From NCBI GenBank assembly GCA_022579005.1, contig MU401567.1:57439-121438 (forward strand): a DNA stretch of 64,000 nucleotides. Reading direction: 5' to 3'. How positions within the stretch are numbered: position 1 is the first letter of the stretch; each line of letters begins with the position of its first letter. This document shows positions 1 to 10,188 of the stretch, in pieces. Under the pieces are notes generated by a model. It was not told the origin of the DNA and did not search any database. It was given only the letters and a program-made list of their open reading frames with translations. Made by a program: the position numbers and the translations under genes. This DNA is from Poronia punctata. Its lineage: Eukaryota; Ascomycota; Sordariomycetes; Xylariales; Xylariaceae.

Positions 1-1379
1 ATGCGAACTTTCCCCCTTTCCATGATTTCCATGTAAGAATCAAACGCGTGAAATGCCAGGTCAAATTCGGCCACGGCCAGGTGAACGGTAAATAGTGACC
101 GTAGGATCCCTGTCGAGTGGAAGGTTTTGGTCGCGGCGCGGTATAAGAGGTCTAGGATACCACGGCTGAGACCCTCTTTTCCGCCAGGGCCGAGGTCGTG
201 TTCATGCCAATCGGGACCGACCAGGACGCTCCAGTTCTTCATAACAAGTGCGACAAAATCCTCGACCTCTTCCCGCTGTTCTTCGGCTCGAGGAAATGTC
301 GTCTCGCTCAGGAGGAGGGCCTCGTACATGGATTCGACCTTTTTCAGCTCTGTCCGAAGCTGGTTGCGGGCAGATGATTCGTTCGTGGCACTCAGGTTGG
401 CTGGAGGGAATGGCAGGCCTTGTTGGAGGATGCCTGATATGGCGTTATAATACTCATTCCAGACTCTTCTTCGGGGTATTGCACCTCGGACACCGTAACC
501 GCCAGCGAGAGGGGCGCCTTGAGGGTTTGAGGCCACCCAGTATTCCGTCCATGATCTGAACGGTGCCAGGCAACTTTTATCTTCCAAGCTCTTCTCGCCC
601 CTCTCTAGAGCCTCGGCTTGCAGCATACAATACTCGGTTAGTAGGAGCTCAGTCCAGAAGCGCAACTGCGCTCCACCCTTCTGCCTGGCCCAATCATAGG
701 CCAAAGTCGTCAACGAATCCTCGAAAACCGCCAGAGCCTCGGTCGTCTTGTTGTTCCGGGAGAGGCAGTAAGCCTGCAAGTATGTAGCCTTGATGGCACA
801 GACCCTCGTCCATTCGGATACGCCATCGGGGCGGTTTAGGGGGAGGCGCTCTTTCGCTTCGGAAGCGGGTAGATGTCTCGAAGCAGTCTCGTATTCGCCT
901 ACCGTCCAGTGCACCCATCCCAGACATACTTGGGCCTGAAACTTGTCTTCTGGGTAGGTTTGTTCGCCACCGATAGCTTCAAGCAACTTGGGCACCAAGT
1001 GTTCGGTATCTAATTCGGTGATGGAAGCGGTGCTCGGCGGTTCCGACGACGTCGTCGACTGCTTCTTTGTCGCCTTGATAACGGCATGCTCGGCCTCGGC
1101 AGCGGCCGTAACGCCTTGAGTCGGATCGTCTTGTCAGCTTGTGCTCGAACGAATGGAGTACCAAAACACCGTACAGTTTCGATCGCTGGCGTGCTTCCGA
1201 ACCTTTCGCACCAGTTCCAACACCTCATCCCATCTCCCCTCGCATCTTGCTTCCTCTAATTTTACCAGGTAATGAGCGGCCTTGGTCGGATTCTACGACG
1301 GAGTCTTGGTTAGCCATGTCTCGAGAGTACGTCGTTACCCCTTCACCCTTGTTGGTCACATAAGTCGACGTACAGTCAT
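1..1379 (-). CDS. YPP1: YPP1/Rhf1-like (TTC7-type) cargo-transport/filamentation protein, 5' part, truncated by window edge
   Basis: Exons read on the minus strand: 1379-1374, 1292-1175 and 1129-<1, giving about 417 residues before the left edge; the family is normally over 1,000 aa, so the C-terminal part is missing here. The protein starts MTNPTKAAHYLVKLEEARCE and carries stretches typical of fungal YPP1: GGAQLRFWTELLLTEYCML, the GGYGVRGAIPRRRVWNEYY segment, and TKTFHSTGILRSLFTVHLA followed by VAEFDLAFHAFDSYMEI. YPP1/TTC7 is a TPR-rich scaffold that with Efr3 holds PI4-kinase Stt4 at the plasma membrane; 'filamentation protein' is the usual fungal annotation. Intron 1 (1373-1293) has GTACGT, GCTAAC and TAG. 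Intron 2 (1174-1130) is only 45 nt and removes an in-frame TGA. The first coding exon is only six bases. Family assignment is firm; the first two splice junctions are inference. The gene is divergent from RIX1. Confidence 0.85.
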
Positions 1380-2224
1380 CCTGGCAACTGCTTGTCCAGC
1401 TAGATCTTCTTTCAGATTCTTGGCTGTTGCGCTACTGACAGGTTCGATATTTCGCAACCATCTCGAGAAGAGGGACGTAGGTGAGATGAGCGTCAGAAGA
1501 TGACGAGCCGAGGTTTGCGTCGCCTGTTGGTTTCTGGTTGACAAATTACTCTTATCGTTCCAAAGTCAAGACGCTGTGGAATGTACCCCTGTCACTTCAG
1601 GAGGTATTTACCCAAAATGGATAGAGCTTGATGCTAGTAAATGTACGTGTAAGGCCTAGCGTGTCCCTGACATCAATTCCAACTCCAAGATGGTGGATAA
1701 GATACACTAGCCACACATAACTAGCCACACAGAAATTATACCAGCCACGAAACTGGACGACACAATCGACGACAAACAACAGGTACGTAGGTACTACCTA
1801 GTACTCGTATGCAGGGACTTGCTTGCCGAATCTGAATCTAACCAATCCGAGCATGGTAGCTTTGAAAATTCAAGCTTCAAGTCGGACCATGTATCATACA
1901 CATCAACATCCTATTGATATTGTATGATATTAGACCTGTGTCTAAATAATATCGTCTTCTTAAGCCATTCCGATTCGTTTTCAGGGCTTACATACTACGT
2001 AGCCCAAGCACAGTCAAATTCCGTAAGTCATACGAATTTCTCTATTCGGTCTTGCTTTCAATCGCTTCTCGCTTATACATCTTATAGCTCTTGAGTCTGC
2101 GTTGTGAGCTCGGTTTCCACAAGTCAGTACAGCCATCGACAGAGGTTGAGGCTAGACAAACCGAAACACTAGATACTAGAGCTTCGAGGAAACGCCGCTT
2201 GCAGTATCTGCCTGATTAGATTCA
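1380..2224. other. Divergent intergenic region YPP1/RIX1
   Basis: This roughly 845-bp stretch lies between two genes transcribed away from each other, so it should hold both promoters. It contains pyrimidine-rich and ACCTA-type tracts and one TACTCGTA 8-mer at 1802-1809. I see no gene, tRNA or clear TATA box. Confidence 0.6.
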
Positions 2225-4582
2225 ATGGCTCTCGTGTCACTACCACCAGAGCTGCGAAGCCTTTGCAGAAGGCTTGCCTCAACCAAGGCTGAACAGCTCC
2301 CACCATTGTTACCTACACTCCTTAAAGATGTGGCACGGTGTCAGGAACCTCTTTCTAGGCCATTGGAGTCCAAACCTTCAGAGAGCTCTCGCGATGCCGC
2401 TGATCTCGTACATAAACTGAAGACACAAATAACCAGCCTTCTCAAGGGAAGGACGAGTCAAGGCCGATTCGTCGGTGCTGCTTTAGCAAAAGCTGTCGTG
2501 GAAAGCGGTGGCTGGGAATGTCTTCGGGCATCTGAACCCTGGGCGAGGGAGATGATTACTATCATACAGGTAAGTCCTAGTTTTCCTTTATACGTACATC
2601 AATCGTCACAAACCAACAAAACCGGCATATAGAAAAAGGAACTTGCTCTCGTCAAGGATATTTGTATCGTGGCTGTTGTCAAGATTTTCTCTTTGATGCA
2701 TCAATACCCGACTTTGGTGAGAGAAACTGTGACGCCGAATCTCTCCGCATTCGCAACCGCTTGTCTGCAGATCCTCAAACCTCCTGTTTCGAGTAAAGTA
2801 GGGAAAGCCCCTTATACTCTGGTAGAAACGATATTCGAGGCGATCTCAACCTTGATCGTACTTCACCCGACCACTTTGCGACAATCAGCTGCGAAATTCA
2901 AGTCTGAGATACGACCATACTTGGTCCCGACTATTTCGGACGATATTTTAGTCCCGGCCAGCTTGCAAGAGAGCAGTCGGCGTCTAGCAATTCGACTTCA
3001 TATGACCATTGCCAAGGGAGGAGACTCTACAGAATGGACTAATCATGTGCAACAACTCGTCAAGACGGCGCATTCTACGGCCGATCAAGTTTTCCGCGCT
3101 GTACAAGAAAACTGGGAATCCACCATCGGTCACAAACCCCAGGCAATCAACATTGACATCGAACCACAAGGTGGAGGAGGAGATCAAGACCACTACCCCC
3201 GCTGGGCGGGTATTCAAGCCGGGGGCGAGCGGATCATAGGCTTACTCGACTTCATCGGAGATTATCTCCGCTACCGTACTCGCGCCGCCGTCACCATCCC
3301 AATCACCGCCTTGACGGACATCACTTCGAGAATATCCTCAATCAAACCCCCATCACCGGGACGAGAGAAATCCGACGCAGGACAGATGAACCCGGCCATA
3401 GGTCGAGAGGAAAAAGACGAGTTATGGGCCGTATTCCCCGATATCCAAATCGCCGTGTTAAGACTCCACCTCGCCCTTCTCCAAAGACTAGACAAGAGTT
3501 ACATCCCCCTAGCACCGGGCACACTAGACCAGACCTTGCGTATCTTCCAATCCCTCTATCGACTACCAGCCGCACGAACGACTGCCTTTTCACTCATCAA
3601 TGAAATCCTCCAGCTATGCGGTCCAACCCTGCCCAAATTCATGGTGGAAGGTCTAAGCCTCGTGATCAAATGCTGTTGTCGCGATCTTCTCGCCGCGGCA
3701 GGACACATGCAGAAACCCAAGACCCAAACCTCCTCATCCTCATCATCCTCTGATAAGACGAATAAAAAAACAATCTCCCAAGACGCAGACGCATATCTCC
3801 GCGGCACCATCAAAGCCCAAGACGACATCATGACAGTATCTCTCGACGCCAATCATTTACAAGCTGCCAATTCATTACTAACCGCACTATTCAACTACCT
3901 ACCCCAGCAATATATCCCCTCTTCCCTACGGACGCAAATGTTGCGCACCGCGATCCTATGTCGGAATAGAGACGCGCAGGTGGCGAGTATATTACATCCT
4001 GCTCGCGATCGCAGTAGTGGTCGTACACCGCAGGTCATATTGCCGTATCTGACGAGGCAGTTCCCGCGCGATGAGAGTGTCGAGGTTTTGAGGTTTAATT
4101 TTAGGCCTGGGGTTACTGGGATGAATAGTGAATTCATTGGTGCTGGGGAGGAGTCGTTGATGGAGGAAGATGAAAATGAAGAAGAGGAGGGAAACAAAAT
4201 TACTGCTTTCCCTTTTGGACAAGTCTCAAGTTCATTCCTTACACCAGCAGCACAACCAACAGCGCCGGTTATTACGCATCAATTCAAACCATCCGATCAA
4301 ACCGCAAACCCGACACCTTTCTTAACCCAACAACAACAACAACAACAACAAGACGCCACTTCAATCCCGCTGAAACGAAAGAATGAGGATATTCTAGCAG
4401 AGACTAGCGCTTCTAAACGTGTTGTTGCCGTCAAGGAAAAGGAAACAGTAATAACAACAACAACAACGGCAGGGGAAGAAGAGGGTAGTGATGATGATGA
4501 TGATGATGATGATGATGACAGTGTACATCTGAATATGGAGCTTGATACGGATGATAGTGAGGATGATGTTGATGATGAATAA
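2225..4582 (+). CDS. RIX1: Pre-rRNA-processing protein RIX1
   Basis: Two exons, 2225-2569 and 2633-4582, give 764 aa. The 63-nt intron starts GTAAGT and ends TATAG. RIX1 (PELP1 in animals) is a nucleolar/nucleoplasmic scaffold of the Rix1-Ipi1-Ipi3 complex needed for ITS2 processing and late 60S assembly with Rea1. The N-terminal RIX1 domain is clear from about residue 10 to 240: GRFVGAALAKAVVESGGWEC followed by LRASEPWAREM, then KKELALVKDICIVAVVKIFS and YPTLVRETVTPNLSAFATAC. The second half has helical segments, then a disordered tail with a Ser run, a Gln run (4328-4351), a basic KRK patch, and an acidic Asp-rich end encoded by a GAT repeat (4489-4517), as is common for RIX1. The start is the first ATG in frame. 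It is convergent with the WW-domain gene. Confidence 0.92.
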
Positions 4583-5242
4583 AATTAGAAAGGGGGAAGA
4601 AAAGGAGAGGAAAGGAACATGGCGTGGGTGTAGGGAGGGTGGGTAGGGAGGGTGGGTAGATAGATAAGACAGAGAAGAAAAAAAGGGGCTTGCCTCGTGG
4701 GCAGGTAAAAGAGATTTTTTTTACCTACCTACTTACCACCTCAGCTAAGGTTGGAAGCTGGATCATCGCGATGTGGGTGAGCGTGTAAACAAACTTTTCC
4801 ACGTTACCTAAGCAAAGGAGGTATTGTGCTGAGAAAATAATAGACTACCGTGACTACTTCTATCTAACCTATCTTCGATTCCTGGCATGCGCAGACAAAA
4901 TCGCACATCTCATGAGGGACAAATATTTCCCTCCGTCTGGAGAAAAGAATGATATCAAATTCATTCATTCCTTTCCATGGACGCCTATTCCATCCAGGGC
5001 GTATGTATGTATGTATGTACCAGAACAGATACACGAGCAGTACCTTTATGTATGAAAGGTACATACCTACCTGTTCATCATGCAATGCGCGCAATAAAAA
5101 GATCCGATTAAAGACAACAAAAAACGCCGTTTTGTGATTTTTCCCACAAATGCTCCCCCTTCCCTTCCCCCTTCCAAACTCCATCCATCCATCCATCCAT
5201 CCCACCGAAAAAAAGACAAGAGACCAGGTTCCCCATTTCTGA
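4583..5242. other. Convergent intergenic region (3' ends of RIX1 and WW gene)
   Basis: Purine-rich 3' sequence of RIX1 (4590-4690) contains GGGTAGGGAGG repeats. It is followed by short ATGT/TATG repeats near 5001-5020 and a CCAT tetranucleotide array at about 5178-5199. Reading frames here overlap simple repeats and have no recognisable protein features. I see no gene. Confidence 0.6.
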
Positions 5243-6094
5243 CTAATCACGTAACCAGGCCCTACGCTTCTCCTCCTTTCTCGCCCTCCTCTTCTCCTTG
5301 AAATACTTGAGTTCATTCTTCGAAGGTTTCTTCCCGGATCTCTCGGCCTTCAGACTCCGACCGTCATGCGCATTAGCAGCGGCATCGACATCGAAATAAG
5401 CATTCATCTGTCTCCGCGACTTGGCTTCGTCGGTGTGGCGTTCGGGATTCAGCTCGCTTCCCTGCCATTTACCGGTGAAGCGGTTGAATGTCCCTATGGC
5501 GGCGAGTGCGGTCGCCGGGTCTATTGATGATGTCTGGTCTGGGTCTTGGTTTTCCGATGTGTTGTTGTTGGGGTCGTTGTTGTTCTTGGCGTACCATGCG
5601 TCTGGATCATAGTCTCCGTGGATGGCGGGGTTGTAACCTCCTGCTGGGAGGCGCTCGTTTGTGGGTGGGGGCGCGATGGTTGGTGTTGGTGTTGGTGCTG
5701 GAGGGTTTGCGGGTTTCCCTGGCGCAGCTGAAGTAGCATCGCTTGCCTGTGGTACCCGCGGGTTCTCCCATGTTGTCTCTCCCGTGAAGCGATTGTGGAA
5801 GTAATAGGCCTGGTGGACTTCGTGCCAGTGAAAGTCCCATCCGTCGTCTTCGTCTTCCTTGTTGTCTTTGGGTAATGGCTCGCTGGGTAAAGGTGGCGCG
5901 GTTGTAGCCGGCTCGCCAGAAGTGGCTGCTGAGGGAACCTCGTCGTCATTTGTTGCCCTGGCGCTTGTAGGTGATTCCTCAACCTCTCCATCTTCGCGAA
6001 TCGATGTAGAGTCTTCCCGATCAGAAACCTTTTCGCCAGCAGATTGATGTTGATCGCCGGGATCGGGAGATGTATGTTTCTCGGAAGAAGTCAT
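5243..6094 (-). CDS. WW-domain protein with basic C-terminus
   Basis: A single exon of 283 aa with the start at the first in-frame ATG. Residues 1-80 are acidic and disordered (Ser/Glu/Pro-rich). One WW domain spans about 85-112, with GW at 85-86, the YYFHNRFTGETTWENP segment, second Trp at 109 and closing Pro at 112. WW domains bind Pro-rich or phospho-Ser/Thr-Pro ligands. The middle is Pro/Asn-rich, with YDPDAWY at about 164-170. The C-terminus is highly basic, with a predicted helix containing KNELKYFKEKRRARKEEKRR. In fungal homologues this arrangement (WW, linker, KEKRR-type tail) suggests a nuclear, possibly splicing- or transcription-associated adaptor, but I do not recognise a named gene. 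The 5' leader has an A9 run at 6121-6129. Confidence 0.85.
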   Translation of the reverse strand: MTSSEKHTSPDPGDQHQSAGEKVSDREDSTSIREDGEVEESPTSARATNDDEVPSAATSGEPATTAPPLPSEPLPKDNKEDEDDGWDFHWHEVHQAYYFHNRFTGETTWENPRVPQASDATSAAPGKPANPPAPTPTPTIAPPPTNERLPAGGYNPAIHGDYDPDAWYAKNNNDPNNNTSENQDPDQTSSIDPATALAAIGTFNRFTGKWQGSELNPERHTDEAKSRRQMNAYFDVDAAANAHDGRSLKAERSGKKPSKNELKYFKEKRRARKEEKRRAWLRD

Positions 6095-8297
6095 GACGAT
6101 CGCTTGCTTTAGACTGGACTAAAAAAAAAGAGATGTTAACAGATTATGTTTATGGCGGTAGGATTAAAGTATTGGATGAACACATGCTGGCGATAAGAGG
6201 CACAAAATGTTCAGCTTAACGAACTAGTTGACTAGGCGATACCTGAAGGCGCTTGGATTTCTAGGTAGACACGCCCAGGCGATAAATGAAGTGGAGAGGA
6301 AGAGATGAAGCATGAAGCAATCGTGAATGTTCCAGGTCTTCCTTTTGCGCCTGTTGCTTGGACTAGAACTGGACTAGTCTACAATGTACATCATCGGAAC
6401 GGCCCCAAGGCTTGGCCTTATCGGCTAGGTTACATAATTACCCACGTTGACGCCATACCCCTTTTGGTAAAGCGCTAGCGGTATCGATTGTCGGTTATCG
6501 GCACGCGGAATACACGGTTCATTGCTAACGTACTCAAGATAAGACGATCATGTACTCGTACGTGTATTCGTATTCTGTACCTCAACGTACTACAAATAGG
6601 GTGTCGGCAATTAAAAGCTTGTCGTGTTTACGAGCTTTTGTAAGACGGTACGGGCACTTTTTGTTGCAAGACAAGGCATCGCAGCTGAAAGGGGGGCTTG
6701 GGCTTGGAGAGGGCTGGCCTCAAGTTGTCAACCCCTTCAGCCACCTTTATGACCTCCCTGAGGTTATATTTCTCTTTCTCGTTTGTATCACACACCGGAG
6801 AGCGAACATAATATTCACGATACTCCCCCAATACAGTCTTACTACTGTGTAAGGGCCCAAGGGGTGGTCAGTTGAAGAAGACACAAAACAATGATTGAGA
6901 CCTAGTCTCAGATCCGTGACCTGCTGTCCATGCATGAACAGGAGCAACACATCTCTTTTCACACCCGCAGCAATTAGTCCAAGTGCATTATGTACTCGTA
7001 AGTACCTAGGTAAGTAATGCTTCAGGTCAGCTCTCCTTTGACATGTAAGTGGCCAGACTTCATTGGTGCGGTCATGTCATTTGTGCAACGCGTCTCATCA
7101 GTTTCAGGAGTCGACCCAACTCACTGGTCTTTCCTTCCCTAAACACGCAAATAAACCAAGTTTCTGGGTCATCCCGAGGAAAGCACCAAGTTTGATTTCT
7201 CATTGGAGTTTGTCCCAGCCTCTTCTTGTCATTTGTCAAGCCTTCATAATATGTGCAGGATTTTTATTTGCCAGTCCCGATCCTTTTCCAAGAGGTCACA
7301 AATAAAGTAGTCGACTCCAACCAATTAATCGCAACCTGTCTTACACACGGCACGTCAAACTACCGACTGGACCCCATTCTCCAACGCTAATAGCGTCTCT
7401 CTGGCCATGTCAGCCAAATTTATCGTTGGTAGCCTACGATACAACTCTGTGGCTGTAATATCGACATGACGAAAAAAAAAAAAGTCGAGACTCTCAACAG
7501 GCTCCTGCCTTCCCTCCAATGGGAGTATAGGGCGGTTAAAAGAAGTCACATAGGCTGTATCCATCTAGCCACCCGAGATTTAAAATAAACACCTTCTCTT
7601 CCCGCGTCTCTCTGTTGACGAGCATTTACCCCAAAATCACAGATTGAGCTGACATACAGATTTTATATGTTCAGCTTCATCATGCAGCAAATAATACACC
7701 CGATGCTGCCAAGCGACTGCAACACAGCCCTCTTCGTCCTCTCCTCACCCTTGGTCGTCGCATGGGATAATATTATATGCATGTAGAAACCATAGCCTGT
7801 TCGTTCTTGTCCGACCTGAATACAACCCAGTGGGATGTTTGGTGAAGTGTTCAGATTCAGATACTTGAACTAGCTCCTGCTGTGTTTGTCATCATTTGAC
7901 CACATTGTATTGCACATCTGCACCATGTTTTGGCAGATCTATAAAGTTTGAGTTTTGTCTCTCCCTACTATTTTTTCTTTGTCCTACTTTATCTGGAGCT
8001 GGAACCTCTGTTCTGCTTTTCAGTTTTTCTATCCCACCAACCGCACTTACATATATTTCATCTCCCATTATATCAATCTGCGCGATTGCATACGACACGA
8101 TCTCTGGGAGGCCTCCTGGTATATTTTATTGGAAACGAATTGGTCAACCAATTGCCCAACCGGACCTGGATATAACATATTATATATACATTCAACTTGC
8201 AATACCTCATCCACAACTTTCACCATACAACGGATGAGGCAAGTGGGGGGACAACGGGAACATACATATTTCATGTGAAATAAAGAAACCCCAAAAG
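6095..8297. other. Intergenic region, no gene seen
   Basis: These 2.2 kb separate the WW gene from the GH16-like gene. The sequence holds two TACTCGTA 8-mers (6553-6560 and 6993-7000) and AT-rich stretches near 8170-8190. Open frames are short, overlap one another and show no motif. Promoters of both flanking genes must lie here because the genes are divergent. Confidence 0.55.
8181..8188 (+). promoter_or_regulatory. TATA-like element upstream of the GH16-like gene
   Basis: TATATATA lies about 110 nt before the ATG at 8298, inside a short AT-rich stretch. Position and sequence fit a TATA box, but transcription start is unknown. Confidence 0.3.
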
Positions 8298-9455
8298 ATG
8301 GCCAGCCCATCAATACAACCGGCATTCAGGCCGCTACTCGTCATTGTCGTCATCGCCCTTCTTCAGCTCGTCGCCGGCTTGAAAGAAGTCGACGATGATA
8401 CATGCGACTGCTACCTGACCAACTCCAGCAGTTCCAACTACTACACGACACATAAATTCTTCGACTTCCGGGACCTAGCCCAATATTCTGGCGTCCCTGA
8501 CCCTATTACGGATCCTTACGACAGCAGCGATGCCGACGTCACAAGCGATTATTTCCGCGCCCACGACTGGGAAGACGTCTGGGGAATTCAGCAATGGAAT
8601 AACAGCGACGGTGTAGAATCCGGCGACGTCCCAACCCTCATGGTGAATTCGCCCAATAACATCTACATCGAAGAAGGCGACGCCACGACCTTTTTAACAA
8701 TGCGCACATTACGCTACAGACATTTCCAATCCGCCGCAGAATTCGAATCCATCTCCAAAGCATACCACTTCCTCTCGGTACGCATGTACGCCCGCACAAT
8801 CGGCGACCCAGGCGCCGTAACAGCCATGTTTACTTATCGCGACGGAGGGGATCCGAACCAATTATCCCACGTCCAGGAATCCGACCTGGAGATCCGCACC
8901 ATGGACCCCGTGGATAAAGTCCAGTACACGAACCAACCATCCTACAGCTTCAAGGGCAACGACATCCCCGCCGCCACGCGCAATGCCACCACCCCCGTCA
9001 AAGCCGATTGGACTCAATGGTCCGTCCATCGAATGGACTGGACACCAACTGCCACTACCTGGTTCATCGACGGTCAAGACGTCGCCTCTATCGCTTTCCA
9101 AGTCCCTCGTGATCCCAGCCAGGTCATCTTCAACGCTTGGTCAGACGGAGGAGAGTGGTCTGGTAGAATGCATGTCGGCGGTGCCGCGTATTTGCAGATT
9201 CAATGGATTGAAATCGTTTATAATCAGACGGGAAACGAACATACAAGTACAAGACATTATTCCAAAAGAGTCAACGACGACGATGATGGCGATGATGATG
9301 GTATTTGTAAGAATATCTGCAGTATCGACGATACAAAAACCATAGGCAAGCCCGTGTTACTTCATGGTGACGCTTCTAGGACAGCAGCAGCGGCGTTCCT
9401 GGGTGCTGGTGGTGTCTGGTTGCCCTTGTTACTTGTGGCTGTCTTCTTTTACTAA
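8298..9455 (+). CDS. GH16-like concanavalin A-fold glucanase/lectin, secreted, probably GPI-anchored
   Basis: A single exon of 385 aa. Residues 1-28 form a signal peptide with a hydrophobic core (LLVIVVIALLQLVAG). The ConA-like fold covers about 45-310. The expected catalytic strand is ESDLE at 194-198 (E194, D196, E198), matching the ExDxE pattern of GH16, and the later strands carry WTQWSVHRMDWTPTATTWFI and the SDGGEWSG motif near 282-289. After a linker with an Asp-rich segment and a C-x3-C pair (337/341), the C-terminus is small residues followed by a hydrophobic tail (VWLPLLLVAVFFY), as in a GPI-attachment signal. GH16 enzymes cleave or remodel beta-1,3(4)-glucans, so a cell-wall or extracellular role is likely. 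Substrate specificity cannot be judged from sequence alone. Confidence 0.88.
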   Translation: MASPSIQPAFRPLLVIVVIALLQLVAGLKEVDDDTCDCYLTNSSSSNYYTTHKFFDFRDLAQYSGVPDPITDPYDSSDADVTSDYFRAHDWEDVWGIQQWNNSDGVESGDVPTLMVNSPNNIYIEEGDATTFLTMRTLRYRHFQSAAEFESISKAYHFLSVRMYARTIGDPGAVTAMFTYRDGGDPNQLSHVQESDLEIRTMDPVDKVQYTNQPSYSFKGNDIPAATRNATTPVKADWTQWSVHRMDWTPTATTWFIDGQDVASIAFQVPRDPSQVIFNAWSDGGEWSGRMHVGGAAYLQIQWIEIVYNQTGNEHTSTRHYSKRVNDDDDGDDDGICKNICSIDDTKTIGKPVLLHGDASRTAAAAFLGAGGVWLPLLLVAVFFY

Positions 9456-10188
9456 AAGTAAAACATCTTTCGATACTGTGGATTGAAAGGTTATGGTTAT
9501 GGTTATGGATATGGGATATGGAAAGGGGGGAACTGGACTGTTCATTTCGTCGGGTCTTTTGTGTATACATACATACATACATACATACATACATACACCC
9601 ACCGCCTACATACCAACTTACCTACCTACCTACATATGTCTCTCCGTCTTTCTTCATCAATTATCGAGAATAATTTAACTTACTGCATTGACGTGTCTAT
9701 TACATCTTCTCTCGTTTCTACTCTTGAATTTTGCGCCTTGTTTAATATATACCCACTCGTAGGAGGAACAACTATTCTCACTCTTCACCTACCAAGGCAT
9801 TCGATAAAAACAGAAATCGAAAAAAGACAAGCTTAGTGATACGTGACAAATTCAAGAAATGAATTGATTCGCATAGGTATAATAGATAAATATAAAAAAG
9901 AATTATAATACCTTGTAAAAACGTCGACTCCCGAGCAAACCGCCAGATACAAAAGACAACATGTGTAACCCTTGTGCCGCGATACCCGGAACGCCATACA
10001 GTTGGATGAAATAGGACATGTAAGATAATATATCATTTGGGAATATATGTCATTTCCGTCTCACCTTGCCTAGCCGTCCCCTTAGGGGAAAAAAATAACC
10101 TGGTCCGATATACTGAATGAATGGAAGGAAAAGAAGAAAAGAAGAGAAGAGAAGAGAGAGAGAAACACGATAATTGCATGAGGCCAAG
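9456..10188. other. Intergenic region between convergent GH16-like and Zn2Cys6 genes
   Basis: The sequence contains GGTTAT repeats (about 9490-9510), an ATAC tetranucleotide array (about 9563-9597), a short CTAC array (9618-9632) and a GAGAA-rich tract (10128-10163). I see no gene. Confidence 0.6.
9563..9597. repeat. Tetranucleotide microsatellite (ATAC)n
   Basis: About eight tandem copies of ATAC/CATA, 3' of the GH16-like gene. Visible directly. Confidence 0.9.
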
